A model generated the notes under the pieces. That model did not search any database, was not told the origin of the DNA, and saw only the letters and a program-made list of their open reading frames with translations. Positions 45,619 through 54,567 of a stretch of DNA of 64,000 bases are shown here, one piece after another. Position numbers and translations under genes: made by a program. Every line of letters starts with the position of its first letter. The first letter of the stretch is position 1. Origin of the DNA: Rhizobium jaguaris (GTDB lineage Bacteria > Pseudomonadota > Alphaproteobacteria > Rhizobiales > Rhizobiaceae); contig NZ_CP032694.1 of NCBI RefSeq assembly GCF_003627755.1, forward strand, positions 2,967,501-3,031,500, in the 5' to 3' direction.

Positions 45619-45704
45619 AAAATCCGAACCTTTCTCGTCAGCGTTATCGCGGCGGCCGGCGGGAGCTCAGGGCACGTGCGGTCGCATTCACTCGGGAGGA
45701 TAAT

Positions 45705-46745
45705 ATGAGAGCTTTAATCAAGCTGGCTGCTGGTGCGGCCATCGTTTTGACCATGCAGACAGCGGCCTTCGCGAAGGATCTCGTCGTCGGCGTTTCCTGG
45801 TCAAACTTCCAGGAAGAGCGTTGGAAGACCGACGAAGCTGCCATCAAGAAGGCACTCGCTGCGGTTGGCGCCAAGTATATTTCCGCTGATGCCCAGTCTT
45901 CCGCTTCCAAGCAGTTGACCGACGTTGAATCCCTGATTTCCCAGGGTGCCAACGCACTCATCATTCTCGCTCAGGACTCCGACGCCATCGGCCCGGCTGT
46001 TGAAAAGGCTGCCGACGAAGGCATTCCGGTCATCGGCTACGACCGCCTGATCGAAAATAAGGCCGCCTTCTACATCACCTTCGACAACAAGGAAGTGGGC
46101 CGCATGCAGGCTCGCGAAATCCTGAAGGCCAAGCCGGAAGGCAACTACGTCTTCATTAAGGGCTCGTCGTCCGACCCGAACGCTGACTTCCTCTTCTCCG
46201 GCCAGATGGAAGTGCTGAAGCCCTCCATCGATGCCGGCAAGATCAAGAATGTCGGTGAAGCCTACACGGACGGTTGGCTGCCGCAGAACGCACAGCGCAA
46301 CATGGAGCAGTTCCTGACCGCCAACAACAACAAGGTTGATGCGGTCGTTGCCTCCAACGACGGCACCGCCGGTGGCGCCGTTGCCGCTCTCGACGCCCAG
46401 GGCCTCGCCGGCTCCGTTCCGGTTTCCGGTCAGGACGCCGACAAGGCAGCGCTCAACCGCATCGCGCTCGGCACGCAGACCGTTTCCATCTGGAAGGACT
46501 CGCGTGAACTCGGCAAGCGCGCCGCCGAAATCGCCATCGATCTCGCCAACGGCAAGTCCATGGACCAGATCAGCGGCGTCCAGACCTTCAGCGGCGGCCC
46601 GAAGCACGTGCCGATGAAGTCGGTCTTCCTGACACCGCAGCCGATCACCAAGGACAACCTGAGCGTCGTCATCGACGCCGGCTGGATCACCAAGGCTGAA
46701 GCTTGCCAGGGCGTAAAGGCCGGCAGCGTTGCAGCCTGCAAATAA
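45705..46745 (+). CDS. xylF: D-xylose-binding periplasmic protein
   Basis: The 346-residue protein has a signal peptide ([23 protein letters not shown]) and matches Xyl[69 protein letters not shown], then [26 protein letters not shown]. The start at 45705 follows GGGAGGATAAT. It binds D-xylose in the periplasm for XylHG. A long hairpin separates it from xylH. Confidence 0.93.
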   Translation: MRALIKLAAGAAIVLTMQTAAFAKDLVVGVSWSNFQEERWKTDEAAIKKALAAVGAKYISADAQSSASKQLTDVESLISQGANALIILAQDSDAIGPAVEKAADEGIPVIGYDRLIENKAAFYITFDNKEVGRMQAREILKAKPEGNYVFIKGSSSDPNADFLFSGQMEVLKPSIDAGKIKNVGEAYTDGWLPQNAQRNMEQFLTANNNKVDAVVASNDGTAGGAVAALDAQGLAGSVPVSGQDADKAALNRIALGTQTVSIWKDSRELGKRAAEIAIDLANGKSMDQISGVQTFSGGPKHVPMKSVFLTPQPITKDNLSVVIDAGWITKAEACQGVKAGSVAACK

Positions 46746-46778
46746 GCTGTCCTTGAACGGTTGACCCGATCATAATAC

Positions 46779-46810
46779 CGACGCCGCAACGGCACTCCGT
46801 TGCGGCGTCG
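46779..46810 (+). other. Long intercistronic hairpin between xylF and xylH
   Basis: A perfect 14-bp stem, CGACGCCGCAACGG with CCGTTGCGGCGTCG, closes a CACT loop. It is 33 bases after the xylF stop and has no T run. It can protect the xylF mRNA end or stall read-through, giving high XylF relative to XylHG. About 220 bp of further non-coding DNA precedes xylH and may hold a second promoter. Confidence 0.6.
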
Positions 46811-47034
46811 AATGCGGATCAGGAGCAGACAACTCTCCCTTGCAACTGGAGACGGAGCTTCCCGCATCGTGCTGCGCCATCGCATATCCCGCTGGCCCGT
46901 CGGATGACGGTCATCGGGACCGGTACGAAGACCGGCCGCACGGCGATGACGCATTTTTGAGATTGGCGCGGTTTCGCCAGCGATAGCCTGGAAGGTATCG
47001 CAGACCGCGCCCAACAGTGGAGAACGGCAAAGCG

Positions 47035-48363
47035 ATGGCCGACATGACACAGTCCACAACATCGAGCGGTCCCCGCGACGCGGAAGCCGGCGCAATTACC
47101 CGCTTCCTGCGTGCCACCGAAATCGATACCCGCCTGCTCGGCATGATCGGAGCGTTGCTGATCATCTGGATCGGCTTCGATCTTTATCTCCGGATATTCG
47201 ACGGCCGGGAATTCCTCACCGCCAGAAACCTTTGGAACCTTTCGGTGCAGACCTGCGAAATTGCGGTCCTCGCGACAGGCATGGTGCTGGTCATCGTCAC
47301 GCGCAACATCGATCTTTCGGTCGGCTCGCTGCTCGGCTTCGTCGCCATGATCATGGGCGTCATGCAGGCCAAATGGCTGCCGCAATATCTCGGCTTCGAC
47401 AGTTCCTGGACCTGGGTCATCACGCTGATCTGCGGCCTTGCGATCGGCACGGCCATCGGCGCCTTCCAGGGCGCGATCACCGCCTTCATGAATGTTCCCT
47501 CCTTCATCGTGACGCTCGGCGGACTTCTCGTCTGGCGCGGCCTTGCCTGGTATGTCACCAGCGGCCAGACCGTGGCGCCGATGGATTCCACCTTCGTCGT
47601 CATGGGCGGCGGCGGCGCGACCGGTTCGATCGGCGCGACCTGGAGCTGGGTGGTAGGTGTGGCCGCCTGCCTGCTGATCATCGCCGGCATCATCGGCTCG
47701 CGCCAGCAAAGAAAGCGCTTTCACTTTCCGCGCCGTCCGCTTTGGGCGGAATATTTCCTTGCCTGCCTCGGCTCCCTGATCGTCCTCGGCACCGTCTATC
47801 TCTTCAACAGCTACAATTGGCCGATCGGTATCGCCAAGCGCTACGCCACGGACCATAATATTCCCTGGCCGGAGACCGGATTGGACATTCCTTACGGCAT
47901 TGCCGTTCCGGTTCTCATCGCCGTCTTCATCGGCATCGTGATGACCTTCATCGCCACGCGCCTGCGCTTCGGCCGTTATGTCTTCGCAATCGGCGGCAAC
48001 CCGGAAGCAGCCGAGCTCGCCGGCATCAAGACCAAATGGGTCATCGTCAGGATCTTCGCGCTGATGGGCTTCCTAGCCGCCGTCGCGGCCGCTATATCGA
48101 CGGCGCGCTTGAATTCGGCGGTCAACTCGCAGGGCACGACCTACGAGCTCTTCACCATCGCCGCGGCCGTCATCGGCGGCACCTCGCTTGCCGGCGGCAG
48201 CGGCACGGTAGCCGGCGCCATGATCGGCGCCCTGGTCATGCAATCGCTGCAATCGGGCATGGGTCTCGCCAATGTCGATACGCCAATTCAGAACGTCGTC
48301 GTGGGCATTGTCCTGGTGGTCGCCGTCTGGCTCGACATCGTCTACCGCTCGCGCGCCAAGTAA
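47035..48363 (+). CDS. xylH: Xylose ABC transporter permease
   Basis: The 442-residue CUT2 permease has an N-terminal DTRLLGMIGALLIIWIGFDLYL, the RNIDLSVGSLLGFVAMIMGV motif, and the C-terminal GGTSLAGGSGTVAGAMIGALVMQSLQSGMGLANV. It has about twelve or more hydrophobic segments, matching XylH (longer than RbsC). I choose the ATG at 47035; GTG at 47017 and ATG at 47044 are also in frame. Confidence 0.9.
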   Translation: MADMTQSTTSSGPRDAEAGAITRFLRATEIDTRLLGMIGALLIIWIGFDLYLRIFDGREFLTARNLWNLSVQTCEIAVLATGMVLVIVTRNIDLSVGSLLGFVAMIMGVMQAKWLPQYLGFDSSWTWVITLICGLAIGTAIGAFQGAITAFMNVPSFIVTLGGLLVWRGLAWYVTSGQTVAPMDSTFVVMGGGGATGSIGATWSWVVGVAACLLIIAGIIGSRQQRKRFHFPRRPLWAEYFLACLGSLIVLGTVYLFNSYNWPIGIAKRYATDHNIPWPETGLDIPYGIAVPVLIAVFIGIVMTFIATRLRFGRYVFAIGGNPEAAELAGIKTKWVIVRIFALMGFLAAVAAAISTARLNSAVNSQGTTYELFTIAAAVIGGTSLAGGSGTVAGAMIGALVMQSLQSGMGLANVDTPIQNVVVGIVLVVAVWLDIVYRSRAK

Positions 48364-48378
48364 AAGGAATTCTGAACC

Positions 48379-49161
48379 ATGACGGATCAAACCACTCCGC
48401 TTGTGGAAATGAAGAACATTTCCATCTCCTTCGGCGGCATTCACGCTGTCGACAACGCCTCGGTGGACCTCTTTCCCGGCGAGGTCGTGGCGCTGCTCGG
48501 CCATAACGGCGCCGGCAAGTCGACACTGATCAAAATTCTCTCCGGCGCCTACAAGCGCGACAGCGGTGAAATCCTGATCAACGGCGAACCGGCTGATATC
48601 CGCACGCCACGCGACGCCAAGAAATACGGCATCGAGACGATCTACCAGACACTTGCCGTCGCCGACAATGTCGATGCCGCCGCCAACCTCTATCTCGGCC
48701 GCGAGTTGCAGACCCGCTGGGGCACGCTGGACGACGTCGCCATGGAGGCTTCCGCCCGCAAGGTGATGGGTCGCCTGAACCCCAACTTCAAGCGCTTCAA
48801 GGAGCCGGTGAAGGCGCTCTCCGGCGGCCAGCGCCAGTCGGTGGCGATCGCCCGCGCCATCCTCTTCAACGCCCGCATCCTGATCATGGACGAGCCGACG
48901 GCGGCCCTTGGCCCTCAGGAAACCGCGCAGGTGGGCGACCTGATCAAGGAGCTGAAGAAGGACGGCATCGGCATCTTCCTCATCAGCCACGACATCCACG
49001 ACGTCTTCGACCTCGCCGACCGCGTCTCGGTGATGAAGAACGGCCAGGTCGTCGGCCACGCCCGCACCGAAGACGTCACCAAGGACGAAGTCCTCGGCAT
49101 GATCATCCTCGGCAAGGTCCCGCCCAAAGCCATCCCCGGCCCCGGCGCGATGAAGAGCTGA
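48379..49161 (+). CDS. xylG: Xylose ABC transporter ATPase, single-domain
   Basis: The 260-residue protein has one ABC domain: Walker [10 protein letters not shown] (about residue 42), signature [15 protein letters not shown], and Walker [17 protein letters not shown]. coli XylG has two domains (~510 residues); this shorter one-domain type is the rhizobial FrcA-like form. It follows xylH by 15 bp. The gguA ATPase in the same window is the long two-domain kind. Confidence 0.88.
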   Translation: MTDQTTPLVEMKNISISFGGIHAVDNASVDLFPGEVVALLGHNGAGKSTLIKILSGAYKRDSGEILINGEPADIRTPRDAKKYGIETIYQTLAVADNVDAAANLYLGRELQTRWGTLDDVAMEASARKVMGRLNPNFKRFKEPVKALSGGQRQSVAIARAILFNARILIMDEPTAALGPQETAQVGDLIKELKKDGIGIFLISHDIHDVFDLADRVSVMKNGQVVGHARTEDVTKDEVLGMIILGKVPPKAIPGPGAMKS

Positions 49162-49185
49162 GCCCGCAATCGCAAACAAACAAAC

Positions 49186-49218
49186 AGGGCCGCGACATCA
49201 AACGATCGCGGCCCTTTT
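49186..49218 (+). terminator. Terminator of xylFHG
   Basis: AGGGCCGCGA (49186-49195) pairs with TCGCGGCCCT (49206-49215), a perfect 10-bp stem followed by TTTTG. It lies 24 bases past the xylG stop. Confidence 0.88.
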
Positions 49219-49328
49219 GCATTCAAACAAATCGATATGTGGTTTCCCGCATTTTCCGCATTGAAGCCAAACGCTTCCTAGGCTAAGAACCACCTCATCG
49301 GACAGGCGAGTCAGATCGCCAAAGGCAT

Positions 49329-49405
49329 GCACCCGTAGCTCAGCTGGATAGAGTGTTGGATTCCGATTCCAAAGGTCACAGGTTCGAATCCTGTCGGGTG
49401 CGCCA
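49329..49405 (+). tRNA. tRNA-Arg (anticodon CCG)
   Basis: The 77-base gene starts GCACCCG and ends CGGGTGC-G-CCA, giving a perfect 7-bp acceptor stem and an encoded CCA. The D arm is GCTCAGCTGGATAGAGT, the anticodon arm TTGGA-TTCCGAT-TCCAA with anticodon CCG, and the T arm ACAGG-TTCGAAT-CCTGT. It reads CGG codons. The island of foreign-looking genes begins straight after it. Confidence 0.96.
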
Positions 49406-49912
49406 ACAATTTCAATAACTTATTACAAAGCTAGTGGCCTTAACTTTAAAGGTAGGAAGCATATAGGAAGCGGTATGACGGCACTTTTCTCGATCCCCGT
49501 TGAAAATGCAGATCTGAATCTTCCGGAATGCTGCTTGGTCGTTCCATCCGCGGCATCTGTTTTTTCCATCTCGGCAGAATCTGCCCTAAATCGCTCTTCC
49601 TGACCTTTGAAAGGCCGGGTCGACCCTTGTCGCGCAAAAACGAAAGCCCACGAGGCTCGGGAGCAACATATCGCAATTAGGTGAAGCCCCACCACTCGGT
49701 CAGGTGACATGTGAAAACCTGCATATCGAGCGAAGAGCAGAGCTGTGGACTCGCTTGCGCCGACAGACGGGGACTCACGATCGATCGCGTTCATTGCGCC
49801 ACGGAATATTCATGGAAGGCGCAAGCAAATGACTCACATTACAAAACGGCGGGATGTTCCCTCGTCTTGCTGGCTTCCTATGCCAATTAATCTCCTTCGC
49901 TTTGAACGCGTT
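49406..49912. other. AT-richer 507-bp gap at the start of the island
   Basis: No gene is recognised. A minus-strand frame at 49446-49676 (76 codons) is open but has no family features, and I do not call it. No copy of the tRNA 3' end and no integrase gene was found here, so the insertion end is not fixed. Confidence 0.45.
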
Positions 49913-50188
49913 TTAGCCGGCTCGGAGAAGCCTAACGTCGCCTATATTGAGCCTCGCAGAAATTGCGGCACTCAACGCATCGCGGATTCGATTGACGACA
50001 ACGTGGCGAATATTGGTGACATTCCAGCGGACGCTTCCCAGGATGTTGCTGTCGGCAGTAAGCGTTTCCGTGGCTTCGAACAATGCTTGATGGCGAGCCA
50101 CCAATTTCTGATGTGCTGCTTCGCGTTCGTCCAGCTCATCATCTATCTCTTTGCGGTGACGCTGATTAATAAAAAGATCCGGTGGCAT
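49913..50188 (-). CDS. Hypothetical coiled-coil protein
   Basis: The 91-residue protein has a charged helical segment (RHRKEIDDELDEREAAHQKLVARHQALFEATETL) likely to form a coiled coil, then a basic C-terminal part. The ATG at 50188 has AGGAGG ten bases upstream, a good start; the longer frame to 50326 would overlap the next gene. No family is recognised. It is the last of three minus-strand genes with island-type base use. Confidence 0.55.
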   Translation of the reverse strand: MPPDLFINQRHRKEIDDELDEREAAHQKLVARHQALFEATETLTADSNILGSVRWNVTNIRHVVVNRIRDALSAAISARLNIGDVRLLRAG

Positions 50189-50276
50189 GACGACGTATCC
50201 TCCTAATCGAGCTTGAAAACTGAGGGAAATGCGCTTGCAAGTGCCTGATGAGCCGAACTCTTCTCCCCCCTGGAGT

Positions 50277-50858
50277 TCAGAGCGTCTTGCGCCCAATCGA
50301 AGTCCAAGCTCGATAAAGGAGGCCACCAGTCAAAATTGGCCAGATTATCATTCCCCAGGACTCGGCGGCTTGGGGGTACATATAGAATGGGGCAGCCTTG
50401 TTGATCTCTTCAGTACCACTCATGCAATGATTGATCTGCGTCGTTCCATCCAGATTGTTGAACAGAAGGGAGAAGCCGCCCCCATCACTACAGTGCCCAG
50501 CAGGGGCAAGAACAACGAAATACTGTAGGGACAAAAAAGCCGTGAGGGCCGTAATCAGCACAAAAATTACGGCTAGAGGAAGCTGACCTATATCCGATGC
50601 GACTGGAACTTTGAGCTGTCGTGACAGATACCATATGACGACTGAGACGATCACCGCGGCGGGCGGGCCAAAGACGATTAGATAAACGACATTGAGGTTA
50701 AGCGGCAGACTGACCAAGGGCAACGTTCCAGTGAATGTTGTCGGCGCGCGCGATACAAAGGCGGAAAGTGCCAACAAGGCAAGAACGGTTCCGGATATTT
50801 TCCATATGGCCTTTGCCGAGGCGGATTTGGCATTGCCGGTCGGTTCAATCTGCGCCAT
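50277..50858 (-). CDS. Hypothetical membrane protein
   Basis: The 193-residue protein shows about four hydrophobic helices: ISGTVLALLALSAFVS, VVYLIVFGPPAAVIVSVVIWYL, LPLAVIFVLITALTAFLSLQYFVVL and WGMIIWPILTGGLLYRAW. A loop with two cysteines (GHCSDGGG... NHCMSG) lies between helices 3 and 4. No family is recognised. It begins 15 bases after the stop of the exported protein upstream, so the two may be one unit. Confidence 0.65.
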   Translation of the reverse strand: MAQIEPTGNAKSASAKAIWKISGTVLALLALSAFVSRAPTTFTGTLPLVSLPLNLNVVYLIVFGPPAAVIVSVVIWYLSRQLKVPVASDIGQLPLAVIFVLITALTAFLSLQYFVVLAPAGHCSDGGGFSLLFNNLDGTTQINHCMSGTEEINKAAPFYMYPQAAESWGMIIWPILTGGLLYRAWTSIGRKTL

Positions 50859-50873
50859 CGTCGTCTTCTCCGG

Positions 50874-51380
50874 TTATTGCTTGCACAATTTCGTCAGTTG
50901 CTGGGGCAACCCGCCTTTGAGCCCCTCCTGGATTTGCGGCTTGAGTGCGTCGATAAATTTTTTGAAAGTTCCGCCGGTGTCGATAATTTGCACATCGTTG
51001 CTGGTAACCACGCAGGTTCCAAGATCGACCTGTGCTTTGATGGCGAACGTGGCCGAAACATCACCTTTCATAACAGCTTGATCTGACGTCTTGCATGCCA
51101 GTGATGCGTTCAGACTAACATTCGCGGTATTCCCTTGGATATCGACCGACGCAGCTTTCACATCTACGGATTCGAACTTATCGACGCCAACCGTAACGAA
51201 ACCTGCCTTCACCTTGAGCGAACTACACGGCTGAGCGGCCGCAATCGCGCGGTCAACAATATTGTCAGCTTGCGCAATACCATCGGCGCCAATGAGGCAC
51301 AGGCCGCCTAAAGAAATCGGCATGAATAACCGAAGTGTTATTGCGAGAAAATAATGCTTTCGGCTAGCATCCATGCGCAT
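50874..51380 (-). CDS. Hypothetical exported protein
   Basis: The 168-residue protein has a signal peptide ending near DGIAQA. The mature part has repeated beta-strand-like segments (VGVDKFESVDVKAASVDIQGNTANVSLNASLAC) and four cysteines (PCSS, ACKT, TCVV, LCKQ) that could form disulfides. GGAGAGG stands just upstream of the ATG at 51380. It is probably periplasmic or surface-exposed. No family is recognised. Confidence 0.65.
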   Translation of the reverse strand: MRMDASRKHYFLAITLRLFMPISLGGLCLIGADGIAQADNIVDRAIAAAQPCSSLKVKAGFVTVGVDKFESVDVKAASVDIQGNTANVSLNASLACKTSDQAVMKGDVSATFAIKAQVDLGTCVVTSNDVQIIDTGGTFKKFIDALKPQIQEGLKGGLPQQLTKLCKQ

Positions 51381-51592
51381 TTTATCCTCTCCAAAAGTTG
51401 AAGACGCTTAGGCTGATGGATTGTATTGCGGTGTTCTGCCCTTAATTATTCTAAAATGTAGCTCAGTTGTGCTTGTGGAGCTAGAGTGAATTTTACAGCC
51501 ATGGGCTGCTGCCAGCTTTGAATATTATCATACTTGCCCGTTGAGCAAGACTCGTGCGGCGACAGTATGCTCGGGGCAACTGGCCCATAGTT

Positions 51593-53791
51593 TCAGCGAG
51601 GTGCCATCATCATGTCGTAATGCGCGGATTGCTCCGTAACAGCGAAAACCTGTTTGAAGACAGCCAAGAAACGTTCGACGGTCGTGGAATCACAAGCAAG
51701 ATAGAGGTCTTCGTAGGCGTTGTGTGATCCGTCGTTTACCCAAGAGAACAGCGAATTGCAGATCTGTTGATCCTGACCGACGAATTTGTCGATAATCTTG
51801 TCCTTGTCCATATTTCCGAGGATCGTGAAATAGTTTTCCAGGATCCGCCTGAGCGTGTTTTGGATTGTGAGCATCGAACGGTTCTCATTTCGAACCTCCT
51901 GCCAAAGCATCTCGTAGGAGGTGCGTATCGGATTATGGAGGTGGCCCTCGATGACGGAATAATCGTCTTTCTTCCTGACAACCCAGAACGTCTCGAAATT
52001 TCGCCTCTCACCACCCGAGCGCTTCGGATCGAATGCGACTTCCTTGTGAAAGTAGATGTTGTGGGTCAGGACGAAAACTTGCTTCAACGTCGAAGCTGGT
52101 TCTTGCACCTTCGCGAACAGCTTCTTGATCAGGCTGCTCACGATGAACAGAATGTCGCTGTCCAGGCTGGAAACCGGGTCATCGATCACCACGATCCGGT
52201 TCGTGGTTATGCCGCTTTCGGAAACGCTGCCGCTGATAAGATAATAGAAGTAGAGAAAGACGATGAAGGTCTTCTCACCTTCGCTGAGCGTTTCTCGGGC
52301 TTCTGAACCATCACTCCGGATAACCGTATAAAATCGGTCGCCTTCGTGAGCTGTGGCGAGTTTGAAGTTCCGGAAGCCAAACGAATCCAGCAGGCTATTA
52401 ATAGCGTTCACTGTCGGCTGGACGCTGGTTACCTGCCTTTCAAGCTCCTGCAGCCTCGCCGATTTCTCATTCCTTTCTCGCTCTTTTGCGGCAATGCCGG
52501 TTGTCAGGCCGGAAATGGCATTTGTCAGGGCCAATCGAGCAGTCTTGTACGCCTCCAGAGGCAGCTTGGCTTCATCAACGATATAACGCCAAATTTCCGA
52601 AATCAGCTTTTCGCGCTCAGAGACGATGTTATCGATTAGCGCATTGTGAGCATCAATTTTCTGGTTCGCCTCAGCGGCGATAGCGTTAAGGGTGTCGATT
52701 GTTGCTGCAACCCCTTCCAAGATTATCTTGACGCTCGGCTCAGCTCGCTTTCTGCCAATATGCTGTGCGTTCAAGCTGAGCTTGGTGCGAAGTGCCTCCG
52801 CGGTTTGTTCGAACAATGGCCTGTCGAGATATTCCGACTGGACGAGAAGCACCGCGTCAAGTTGGCGGATGATGCTTTTGGAATGTTCGTCGTAAGCGGT
52901 GGCTATGCCGGCAATAGCATCAAGGTCGCGTTGATATGTTTCGTCGAAATACGCCTCAAGATCGTGGCGGAAGGCATCATCTGTAGTTTGCTGGCAAAAG
53001 GGACAGCAGTCCCCGTTCTGATGAAAATATCCGAGGCCCTGCTTTACCCAATCGCTGTTTCCAAGGCGCTTGATCATATCTGCTATGGAAACGTCCTCTT
53101 TGCCAACCACACGCTTGTCGAGAATAGCAGCAGCCTCTAGCGCCACAATTTCCGATCCCGGGATGTCCGGAAGGCGATCCTGGCGCAGCTTGACATCAGC
53201 AAAAATAGTGGCGGCTCGGGTCTCCAAATCATCTTGCGATTTGAGGTCGACCGAATTGCTTTCGAACTCAGCAAACATGCGGTCGGCGAAATTGGCTCGG
53301 GAATTCAGAACCCCGCGAAACGCCTCACGAAACTTGTCCTCGTGCTTAAGCTTGGTTTTCCAGCATGCCTCTTGAAAATTGGTATTTAAATCGTGCAGTT
53401 CTTTGCGCTTTCCTCCATTGCCATCCGGCCCCTCTAGCGTATGCTTTCTGGCCCGGATAGTGTTCGAGACGTCATCGATGTCTTTCTTTAGGTCTTCAAT
53501 CGCTTGTAGAACCGCAGCGTCTTCATGACCAAGAGTGAATATGCCTCGCATCCGAGCAGTGAAGTTTTCTTCAATGAAGTCGCGATTGTACACAAGGCAT
53601 TGGAGCGGCGACCGACCTGCCCAACTGACGGCACAGTTGGCATAGGTCTCTGGTTTAGCTATCACTCGTGAGAGTGTAGTCTTTCCCGAGCCGTTGGCGC
53701 CGAATATGAAGTTCACCGACCTCAATTCAGAAAGAACCGCAGCACCTCCAGTGTAACTCGCCACGCCATCGATGGATATCTGTTCAATCAT
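51593..53791 (-). CDS. RloC-like ABC-type ATPase, candidate anticodon nuclease
   Basis: The 732-residue protein belongs to the AAA_13/PrrC-RloC group. Walker A is GANGSGKTT (31-39). A long coiled coil interrupted by a zinc-hook CPFC (263-266) follows. The ABC signature LSEGEK (502-507), Walker B VVIDDPVSSLDSD (about 534-546) and the H-loop LTHN (about 575) come next. The C-terminal region holds R648-x3-E652 in RRILENYF and H690 in WVNDGSHN, matching in order the Arg-Glu-His triad of PrrC/RloC anticodon nucleases. Such enzymes cut tRNA on phage infection. Their activity here is untested. Base use is unlike the core chromosome. Confidence 0.75.
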   Translation of the reverse strand: MIEQISIDGVASYTGGAAVLSELRSVNFIFGANGSGKTTLSRVIAKPETYANCAVSWAGRSPLQCLVYNRDFIEENFTARMRGIFTLGHEDAAVLQAIEDLKKDIDDVSNTIRARKHTLEGPDGNGGKRKELHDLNTNFQEACWKTKLKHEDKFREAFRGVLNSRANFADRMFAEFESNSVDLKSQDDLETRAATIFADVKLRQDRLPDIPGSEIVALEAAAILDKRVVGKEDVSIADMIKRLGNSDWVKQGLGYFHQNGDCCPFCQQTTDDAFRHDLEAYFDETYQRDLDAIAGIATAYDEHSKSIIRQLDAVLLVQSEYLDRPLFEQTAEALRTKLSLNAQHIGRKRAEPSVKIILEGVAATIDTLNAIAAEANQKIDAHNALIDNIVSEREKLISEIWRYIVDEAKLPLEAYKTARLALTNAISGLTTGIAAKERERNEKSARLQELERQVTSVQPTVNAINSLLDSFGFRNFKLATAHEGDRFYTVIRSDGSEARETLSEGEKTFIVFLYFYYLISGSVSESGITTNRIVVIDDPVSSLDSDILFIVSSLIKKLFAKVQEPASTLKQVFVLTHNIYFHKEVAFDPKRSGGERRNFETFWVVRKKDDYSVIEGHLHNPIRTSYEMLWQEVRNENRSMLTIQNTLRRILENYFTILGNMDKDKIIDKFVGQDQQICNSLFSWVNDGSHNAYEDLYLACDSTTVERFLAVFKQVFAVTEQSAHYDMMMAPR

Positions 53792-53935
53792 ATCCTGCCT
53801 CCGAACTCCCGGCCGAAATATACGCGTAAAACGCGATCAATCAAACCGGTAAATACAACGAAAAACAGTGAAAGGATCGGTGTAGGAAGGCAAGGATGTC
53901 ACCACGTTGGGGGCACTCCCGGTCTGCGAAAGTTG

Positions 53936-53943
53936 GCGCTTTC
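53936..53943 (+). repeat. Target-site duplication of IS66 (left copy)
   Basis: GCGCTTTC stands directly left of the element; the same eight bases follow its right end at 57092-57099. IS66 elements make 8-bp duplications. Confidence 0.9.
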
Positions 53944-54003
53944 GTGAGCGCGACGAACAGCCCACTGTTTTCGGCGTTGACGGGATCGCAATAGCACTTT
54001 CTT

Positions 54004-54567
54004 TCAGAACTTCTGCTTTGCCCTTTTCGGCATAAAGTAGGTTCGGATATTGACGAGCGCTTCGGCGACGGCAGCAGCATCCTGGCGGGTGGCTTTCCGT
54101 TTTGTCTCGCCGAGCTTGCGGATGGGCGCGATGATATCGCCAGTGACGGCATGACCTCGAAGGACCGGCTGCCAAAGCCTCGGCGCGTATCCTGTTCCCA
54201 GCAGAAAGCAGAGATCCCAATCGAATGGATCAAAGGTCTGATCATCGATCCTGGTGAACTTGGGCCGGTGGTCTTTCGGCGTTTCGGAGAGGCTTGCCGA
54301 GATACGGTTGTACTCTGCAACGATCGTCTGCACGGCCCGATGTTCGATTGTTTCCATCGGCAGATTCAGGGCGTCCGGACCGGTCAGTTCCGGGATCCAC
54401 TTGCGTGGGTCGATGAACTTTGGGCCGATGATGAGAGCCGTGAGATAGCCATCGAGACCGCTCATTGACCAGATAGGCGATGGCGGACGACGTTTCCTGA
54501 TAAAGGCTTCGAATGCGTCGTCATCGAGCTTCGGTCGCGGCGTCATCTCCTGGCTGTTCTGTGTCAT
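54004..54567 (-). CDS. UPF0149/YecA-like protein carried by IS66
   Basis: The 187-residue protein resembles the UPF0149 (YecA) domain: DDDAFEAFIRKRRPPSPIWSMSGLDGYLTALIIGPKFIDPRKWIPELTG. The start overlaps the tnpC stop (ATGA), so it is translated with the transposase. It lies inside the IS66 ends, so it is a passenger or accessory gene of the element. Its function in transposition is not known. Confidence 0.8.
   Translation of the reverse strand: MTQNSQEMTPRPKLDDDAFEAFIRKRRPPSPIWSMSGLDGYLTALIIGPKFIDPRKWIPELTGPDALNLPMETIEHRAVQTIVAEYNRISASLSETPKDHRPKFTRIDDQTFDPFDWDLCFLLGTGYAPRLWQPVLRGHAVTGDIIAPIRKLGETKRKATRQDAAAVAEALVNIRTYFMPKRAKQKF

Noticed and set aside
49406..49800. Integrase or integrase remnant right after the tRNA
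   Set aside because: Short frames here show no tyrosine-recombinase motifs (no HxxR or catalytic Tyr context).
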